DNA from: Paenibacillus sp. SYP-B4298
GTDB taxonomy: Bacteria; Bacillota; Bacilli; Paenibacillales; Paenibacillaceae
Direction: 5' to 3'
DNA: 64,000 nt
Assembly (NCBI RefSeq): GCF_027627475.1
Contig: NZ_CP115484.1
Span: 5,932,501-5,996,500, forward strand
A model generated the notes under the pieces. It saw only the letters and a list, made by a program, of their open reading frames with translations. It did not search any database and was not told the origin of the DNA. Positions within the stretch are counted from its first letter, which is position 1. Every line of letters begins with the position of its first letter. Below, piece after piece: positions 58,901 through 64,000 of this stretch. The position numbers and the translations under genes were made by a program.

Positions 58901-61900
58901 GAATTATATGATTCCTACCATCCTTATGGAGATTGAACAGATGCCATTGACGCCAAGCGGCAAGGTCAGTCGTGCTGCTCTTCCCAAGCCCAGACGCAAC
59001 ATGGGCAGCCTGGACAAGATTGCTCCTGCTACCGCGACGGAGGCAGCGATTGCTGCGATCTGGGGGGATATTCTCGGACGGGAGGGCATCGGACAGGAAG
59101 ACTCATTTTTCGAGCTGGGCGGCCATTCCTTGTTGGCAATCAAGGTTATTTCCCGTGTGCGCGACTTGTTCCGCACGGATCTTCCGCTCTATACGATGTT
59201 TGAATTCCCGCAGTTGAGAGACTTTGCAGCACACCTGGAGCAGTACGTGGCACAGCATACGCCTCTCTCATCCGAGAGCGACAGGATTGTTCCTGTTCCT
59301 CGGGAGCCTTATATGCCGCTCTCTTATGCTCAAGGGAGAATTTGGTTTTTTGAGCAGTGGCATCAAGGGACATCGATGTATAACATTTCCAAAGCCTCGC
59401 GCATCAGGGGAGAGCTCTGTGTTGCCGCTCTGGAGCAGAGCTACCAGCAACTGATTGCGCGTCATGAGAACTTGCGAACCAACTATATCGATCAGGACGG
59501 ATTGCCGATGCAAGTGATTCATCCTGCTCGGTCTTGCACGATTCGACAGTTAGATTTACGCGATGAGCAGGGAGAACACAGGGCTGCAAAACTGCAAGCT
59601 CTGATCGCCGCAGAAGAGCGGACACCGTTCGATCTGGCGAATGACCCGCTAATCCGGGCCGTCTTATACCGTGTGGACCATGAAGAGTGGGTTCTGCTTC
59701 TGGTTGTGCATCATATTATATTCGACGCCTGGTCCATGTCGCTGCTTGAAGAAGAATGGTGGGGAAATTACGCCCGCTGCAAGGATGATCCTGCTTATCG
59801 AAGAGAAGCCCTGCACCTTCAATATGCGGACTATGCGATATGGCAACGCAACATGCTTCAAGGCAAGCGTTGGGAAGAACAGCTATCCTATTGGACCAGG
59901 CAGCTTCAAGGCACGCTTCCTATCCTGCAATTACCTACCGATCGAGTGCGTCCTAATCAGCAATCGTATAGGGGGGCGAGCGTTAGCTTTACCATGGATC
60001 AGCAGCTTGCTACGAAGGCAAGACAATTCAGTAATCAAGAAAACGTCTCATTGTATATGACCCTGCTCACGGCATTCAAGGCACTCATCTACCGGTATAC
60101 GGGGGAGCAAGACCTGCTGGTCGGATCGCCCGTGACGAATCGCTCTCGGCAGGAATGGGAGCATATCATCGGATTTTTCGTAAATACATTGGTTATTCGA
60201 ACGGGCGTTACGGCGGAGACGACGTGGAAGGGGATGCTGGCCGATGTGAAAAGGGTCGTGCTGGAGGCCTTCTCTCATCAGGATATTCCTTTTGAAGCAC
60301 TGGTACAGGAGATACAGCCGGAACGAACTCAGGGCGCGTCCCCCGTGTTCCAGGTGATGTTCTCGATGCAAAATACACCGCACACGCACACTCATCAGGA
60401 GAATTCCTTGCATATCAGCCCGTATGCGCTGGACAATGTGCATTCGCAGTTTGAGATCAGCATGTTTATCGAGGAGGAGGAAGAGCTTCAAGTAACGATC
60501 GAATATGCGACCGATGTGTTCGAACGAGGGATGATCGAGCGGTTCGCCCGGCATTATGTGCATATTGTGGAGATGATGCTTCAGCAGCCAGAGGCGACGA
60601 TCTCCAGTGCTCCCCTGTTGACTGAAGCAGAGAGAGAGCAATTGCTTGTGAACTGGAACCTTACGGAGAGATGCTGCTCCGATCACGAGCTTCACGATCA
60701 GGACCTGTATCGGCGCTTCGAGGAGGTGGCCCGTGTTCATCCACAAGCCACCGCTATTGAGGACGGCGAGCGGGCCATATCTTATCAAGAGCTTCAGGAA
60801 CGGGCACAGCGTATTGCGTCTATGCTGCGGGCCACGCAAGCAGGGCCAGGTACGGTCATCGGCATTTATATGGAGCGTTCGATGGAGATGATTGCCTCTA
60901 TGCTCGGGACATTAAAGGCAGGAGCTTGTTTTGTGCCGATGGACCCTGAATATTCGATGGAACGAATTCGCTGGATGGTGGAGAACAGCCGGATGACGGT
61001 TATGCTGACCAGCTCCCAGCTTAGGGATCGATTGCCGGTTACACCAGGTCATGTGATTCCTGTGGATCAGCTTCTTGAGAGCGAGGATAACGAGGAGGCG
61101 GTGGCTTCGCAATCGGTGCCAATATGGATGGAACATCCGGCTTATGTCATCTATACCTCGGGGTCTACAGGCAAACCCAAGGGAGTCATCATCTCGCAGC
61201 GTTCGCTCGCGGATCATATCCAGACGGTCATAGAGGCGAACCGGCTGCATAAAAGTGACCGAATCGTGCAATTTTCAGCGATCAGCTTCGACTTCTCGAT
61301 TCATGAGATATTCCCTGCGCTTCTGAGTGGGGCAACGCTTGTACTGCGTCCCAAGTCAGTGCTGGATACGCACGAGTTCGTGAACTGGTTACACTCGAGG
61401 GCGATTAGCGTGCTATATTTGCCTACAGCCTACTGGCATCTACTCGTTAGCGAGTGGGACGAAACGGATCGCGTGCCTGCAGCCTTGAAGCTGGTATCTG
61501 TGGGGGGGGAGAAGGCATCCAGAGCAATCTACAGGAAATGGAAGCGTATTACGCAAGGACGGATTCGCTGGAGCAATGCCTACGGTCCGACAGAGGCAAC
61601 GGTAGCCGCAACGGCGTTCTATGATGATCTGGATGAGCTGCATGAGGACGATAGGGACATTCCGATCGGCAGGGCGTTACCGAATACACAACTGTATATT
61701 TTGGATTCCTTCCTGCAGCCCGTTCCCATAGGGGTTGTGGGGGAGTTGTATATAGGTGGAGTCAGGTTAGCCCAAGGGTATCTTCACCAGCCGGAGTTAA
61801 CGGACAAGGTGTTTATTCCCCATCCCTTCCGTCAGGGCGAGCGTTTGTATCGGACTGGAGATTACGTTCGTTATCGCGAGGATGGTCAGATTGAATATAT

Positions 61901-62525
61901 GGGCAGGAAGGATTCGCAAGTCAAGATCAGAGGTTACCGTGTAGAGCTTGGAGAAATTGAAGCCACCCTGGAGCAGCTTACGGAGGTTGAGCAGGCTTTG
62001 GCGATGGTCAGAGCTGACCTGGATGCTTCTGGACAGCAGCTCATCGCTTACGTGAAGTGTAAACATGGAGAAGCTTCGCTAGATACGATCCGTCAGCATG
62101 TGACACAGCTTCCCTCCTACATGCAGCCTTCCTTCTACGTCGTGATGGATCTTTTTCCACTTACGGCGGGAGGAAAGATTAATCGCGAGCTTCTTCCCAA
62201 ACCCGATATGCTCCATACAGTGAGTACAACTCCGGGAACACCTGCGAATGAAACCGAGCACATCTTATCCCGGATCTGGTGCCAGCTCCTTCTCCGGGGG
62301 GAGGTGGGAAGGACAGATGATTTCTTCCAGATCGGTGGTCATTCCTTACTTGCCACCCAGATGGTTTCGCTAGCTCGCAAGGCGTTTTCCAAATATATAC
62401 CGATTCAAGCGGTATTTGAAGCCCCGACGATCATCGAGCTGGCAAGGTATATTGATAGCATTGAAGTGGAAACCAGCGCGTCCCTTCCGAAGATAACCAG
62501 GCTCCCCAGGGGGACGAAAACCTGA
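55998..62525 (+). CDS. Nonribosomal peptide synthetase, two modules (C-A-PCP-C-A-PCP)
   Basis: 2175 residues. A short helical N-terminus (SKKKLLQKLLQQKG) leads into condensation domain 1 with HHIVFDG near residue 176. Adenylation domain 1 (about 490-1010) has LYTSGSTGKPKG, YGPTETH and a final SGKVSR; carrier 1 has LGGHSLL with Ser1044. Condensation domain 2 follows, with HHIIFDA in place of the usual final Gly. Adenylation domain 2 (about 1550-2075) has IYTSGSTGKPKG and YGPTEAT; carrier 2 has Ser2116. Binding-pocket letters by alignment to GrsA are D-M-Q-H-T-S-H-V-V-K and D-F-H-Y-V-V-A-V-A-K, neither of which I recognise. No epimerase or thioesterase is present. AGGAGA lies 7 nt before the ATG. 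Confidence 0.95.
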   Translation: MEASTRKSAISESKKKLLQKLLQQKGGDGAVQTIVRPVPRAGCSPVSSAQKRLWFLDQLYPQHPFYNIPFLFRIQGKLDTNALSKSLEQIVVRHESLRTTFAMQDGEPVQIINDQPQFGWSVRDVTNLPEEEREPAAMVLFQEEAQMPFDLSKGPLMRAGLVRAQPDEYFFIINIHHIVFDGWSTGVLCRELELLYRANRNGEDASLAPLEIQYADYAHWQNEHLKGSDVQGQLAYWEKKLGGSTTVMQLPYDFPSPSHQTFRGEYCSFRIPTEVATALKQISRAQGATPFMAFLAVYNILLYRYTRQTDLMVGVPISGRNIEELESLMGFFVNTLVIRTSLSGDISFVDLLQQVQQETLDAYANQDVPFDRIVEAVQPERNLSGTPLFQVLFNLVDDVRLNLDELQVSSLEINNKTSKFDMELILIEQAEGMSGGVEYSTDRFKQDTIIRLIQHYLLLLEAVTLYPERPISQLPCLLEQEQLLLEQWNQTAVPYPDDLCMHHYVERQAKQTPDRSAVVFKDTRLSYQELDRLSNGLAVRLQKYGVGPDVCVGICMDRSLEMVVAVLGILKAGGAYVPLDPHYPQERLNYILEDTSVPVVITQSSLLSLIEKSDTNLLVLDHINELEPVDEAPESGVCPDHILYLLYTSGSTGKPKGIVMNHRPIVNLMAWQLKHLKTPHKATVLQFSTLNFDMSCQEMFSAFGSGGTIVLVDELTRKNPERLLEVIVEYKIQRLHLPYISLQQLAEVAELHQDNQYEITDITVSGEQMRVTPQIRNWCSMLGDCKIQNHYGPTETHVVTAFMIDDMAAVDPLPPIGRPIDNCEIYILDSNLQPVPVGIYGELYIGGVCLARGYLNREELTADRFVPNPFAKEPGQRMYKSGDLARFLSNGDVEYLGRIDEQVKIRGYRVEPGEVESVISTYPGVRETVVVGYREQQSSQELVAYIVAEQGIPITEPGLRDHLSKKLPNYMIPTILMEIEQMPLTPSGKVSRAALPKPRRNMGSLDKIAPATATEAAIAAIWGDILGREGIGQEDSFFELGGHSLLAIKVISRVRDLFRTDLPLYTMFEFPQLRDFAAHLEQYVAQHTPLSSESDRIVPVPREPYMPLSYAQGRIWFFEQWHQGTSMYNISKASRIRGELCVAALEQSYQQLIARHENLRTNYIDQDGLPMQVIHPARSCTIRQLDLRDEQGEHRAAKLQALIAAEERTPFDLANDPLIRAVLYRVDHEEWVLLLVVHHIIFDAWSMSLLEEEWWGNYARCKDDPAYRREALHLQYADYAIWQRNMLQGKRWEEQLSYWTRQLQGTLPILQLPTDRVRPNQQSYRGASVSFTMDQQLATKARQFSNQENVSLYMTLLTAFKALIYRYTGEQDLLVGSPVTNRSRQEWEHIIGFFVNTLVIRTGVTAETTWKGMLADVKRVVLEAFSHQDIPFEALVQEIQPERTQGASPVFQVMFSMQNTPHTHTHQENSLHISPYALDNVHSQFEISMFIEEEEELQVTIEYATDVFERGMIERFARHYVHIVEMMLQQPEATISSAPLLTEAEREQLLVNWNLTERCCSDHELHDQDLYRRFEEVARVHPQATAIEDGERAISYQELQERAQRIASMLRATQAGPGTVIGIYMERSMEMIASMLGTLKAGACFVPMDPEYSMERIRWMVENSRMTVMLTSSQLRDRLPVTPGHVIPVDQLLESEDNEEAVASQSVPIWMEHPAYVIYTSGSTGKPKGVIISQRSLADHIQTVIEANRLHKSDRIVQFSAISFDFSIHEIFPALLSGATLVLRPKSVLDTHEFVNWLHSRAISVLYLPTAYWHLLVSEWDETDRVPAALKLVSVGGEKASRAIYRKWKRITQGRIRWSNAYGPTEATVAATAFYDDLDELHEDDRDIPIGRALPNTQLYILDSFLQPVPIGVVGELYIGGVRLAQGYLHQPELTDKVFIPHPFRQGERLYRTGDYVRYREDGQIEYMGRKDSQVKIRGYRVELGEIEATLEQLTEVEQALAMVRADLDASGQQLIAYVKCKHGEASLDTIRQHVTQLPSYMQPSFYVVMDLFPLTAGGKINRELLPKPDMLHTVSTTPGTPANETEHILSRIWCQLLLRGEVGRTDDFFQIGGHSLLATQMVSLARKAFSKYIPIQAVFEAPTIIELARYIDSIEVETSASLPKITRLPRGTKT

Positions 62526-62555
62526 AGCCCTCAGTAAAGAAAGGGGACGAATCAT

Positions 62556-64000
62556 TTGAGTACAACTATTAACAGCAGCCACTACTCGTTTCCGGCATCT
62601 TTTGCCCAAAGACGGATATGGTTTGTACAGGAGACCCTGTCTGATCCCTCCGTGTATCATGTGCCGCTGCTGTTCAAGCTTTACGGATCTGTTCAGCTTG
62701 CAATGCTGCAGCACGCCATCGACAAGCTGGTGGAGCGGCACGAATCCCTGCGCACGTATTTTGCGGTAGAAGGCCATGATATTGTCCAGGTCATTGTACC
62801 CGAACTGGACAGTCCCATCAGCCATGTCCGTGTGTCGGAAGAAGCTGCCGTTCGCATCCAGGAACGCATCATGCAGGATATTCGAACTTCATTCTCATTG
62901 GATCAGGCTCCGCTGTTCCGAATCGCACTGTACTCGTTGAATGAGCACGAACATTACTTCCTGATCAATATGCACCATATCATTACAGACGGTTGGTCCA
63001 GTTCCGTGTTCCTGCGGGAATTAAGCTTGATCTATTCTGCCGGGCTTCAAGGCAAGGAGGCTGCTTTGCCGGAATTGCCCATTCAGGTGGCAGATTTCTC
63101 CCAATGGCAAAGAGACAGCCTGCAAGGCGAGGAGCTGGAGAGGCAGATGCTCTTTTGGGAGAGACATCTGGAGGGGGAGCTGCCTGTCCTGGATTTGCCT
63201 GTTGATCCGTTGAGGCCGCCAGTGATCGACAATATAGGCGAGTCCTTCGCATTTCACATTCCATTGGAGCTCTCGGAACGATTTGCCCGCCTGTGCGGCC
63301 AGAGCTCGACGACATTATATATTGGGTTGCTAGCGATCTATCAGTTGCTGCTGGCTCGATATTCGGGTCAAGACGATATTATCATCGGTACGCCGGTTGC
63401 TAATCGACATTATAGCGAACTGGAGCATGTGATCGGAATGTTCGTCAATACGATGGCATTGCGCACACGTCTTCAGCACAATCCAACGTTTCGGGAGATG
63501 CTGCAGCAGCTCCGAGCCAGCGCACTCCAGGCCTACGAGCATCAGGACGTCCCCTTCGATATGCTCGTTGAACGGCTCGCCCCGGAGCGGAATCTGGGAC
63601 AAACCCCTATCTTTCAGGCCATGTTTTCGTTTCAGAATCATCCGAAGCTGGAGCTGGAGCTGCCTTACATCGACATTCAGCCTGTCGAGCTTGAGCTGGG
63701 TACGGCCAAGTTTGAGCTGTACCTGGATATTGCCCAGACGCAGGATGGCCTGTATGGCATATTTGAATATCAAAAGCAACTATACAGTCGCGAGCTGATC
63801 GAAAAGCTGTCTGCGCACTTCGTGAGCCTTATGGAGAGTGTTCTGAAGGATATAGAGCAGCGAGTGTGGCACATTCCTTTTATCAGCGGGCAAGAAATGC
63901 AATGGAACATAGAGCCGCCGCACCATCCAGAGCCAATCGAGGCTCTGAAGCAGCAATGGGCGTGCTCCCATCATCCTTTTGAACATTTCGCTTTGACCAG
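62556..64000 (+). CDS. Second nonribosomal peptide synthetase gene, N-terminal part (runs off window)
   Basis: TTG start 9 nt after GGGG, 30 nt after the first NRPS gene. The visible 481 residues are a condensation domain: SFPASFAQRRIWFVQE at the start, HHIITDGWSS with the canonical catalytic motif, DDIIIGTPVANR, then IGMFVNTMALR and AYEHQDVPFDMLVERL. After residue 410 the end of the domain and the linker to the next domain begin. The gene continues beyond 64000, so module count and termination domain are unknown. Confidence 0.93.
   Translation, partial: MSTTINSSHYSFPASFAQRRIWFVQETLSDPSVYHVPLLFKLYGSVQLAMLQHAIDKLVERHESLRTYFAVEGHDIVQVIVPELDSPISHVRVSEEAAVRIQERIMQDIRTSFSLDQAPLFRIALYSLNEHEHYFLINMHHIITDGWSSSVFLRELSLIYSAGLQGKEAALPELPIQVADFSQWQRDSLQGEELERQMLFWERHLEGELPVLDLPVDPLRPPVIDNIGESFAFHIPLELSERFARLCGQSSTTLYIGLLAIYQLLLARYSGQDDIIIGTPVANRHYSELEHVIGMFVNTMALRTRLQHNPTFREMLQQLRASALQAYEHQDVPFDMLVERLAPERNLGQTPIFQAMFSFQNHPKLELELPYIDIQPVELELGTAKFELYLDIAQTQDGLYGIFEYQKQLYSRELIEKLSAHFVSLMESVLKDIEQRVWHIPFISGQEMQWNIEPPHHPEPIEALKQQWACSHHPFEHFALT

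Overview
The window looks like a chromosomal segment of a Paenibacillus-type bacterium (Bacillota, Paenibacillaceae). The grounds are Gram-positive ribosome binding sites, frequent TTG/GTG starts, an S-layer-anchored pectinase, the cdaA-cdaR-glmM-glmS block with a glmS ribozyme, sigW-rsiW, GlpP antitermination, a ComQXPA pheromone system and a modular NRPS. This is inferred from gene content and sequence style, not from a database match. Nearly all genes lie on the + strand. Only a MATE transporter and a small secreted protein lie on the - strand.

Layout. 1-1958: 3' end of a 23S rRNA followed directly, with no 5S gene, by seven tRNAs and a terminator. 2160-2603: small secreted protein. 2823-7151: complete comQ-comX-comP-comA quorum-sensing locus. 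7343-10336: remains of a thiazole/oxazole peptide (TOMM) maturation locus with a frameshifted ThiF/YcaO-type gene and an ABC-2 permease without its ATPase. 10670-11636: Fur-controlled siderophore-type ATPase. 11768-12233: four tRNAs with promoter and terminator. 12733-18754: very large SLH-anchored family-9-like pectate lyase behind a cre-overlapped promoter. 19067-31641: carbohydrate locus with two tandem LacI paralogues, an ABC sugar importer, a cytoplasmic sialidase-fold enzyme, an atypical DapA-family aldolase, L-fucose isomerase and a GH36 alpha-galactosidase. 31702-35400: glpD with a terminator leader, its antiterminator glpP, and an mgtC-like gene. 36319-39126: ppc. 39305-40759: sigW-rsiW. 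41238-48097: c-di-AMP and amino-sugar block cdaA, cdaR, glmM, glmS ribozyme, glmS. 48568-50759: divergent MATE pump and TetR regulator with three operator-like sites. 50999-53182: secreted PPC-like protein and a BtrH-like protein. 53569-64000: start of a nonribosomal peptide cluster that runs off the window.

How the genes fit together. The cluster at the right edge has an argininosuccinate-lyase homologue and a PduX-type threonine kinase immediately before a two-module NRPS (C-A-PCP-C-A-PCP) and a second NRPS gene. This pair is what is known from 2,3-diaminobutyrate pathways (pacidamycin, friulimicin), so the product probably contains 2,3-diaminobutyrate. ComQXPA supplies cell-density control, and its ComX precursor ends in Phe-Trp-Met, giving a predicted new pheromone type. 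The sugar locus pairs extracellular polysaccharide attack (the SLH lyase upstream) with import and intracellular trimming.

Non-coding structure is rich. An approximately 164-bp palindromic element with terminal inverted repeats occurs in three intact copies and two degenerate ones between genes. A second paired repeat lies upstream of cdaA, and an 8-bp tandem repeat lies before glmM.
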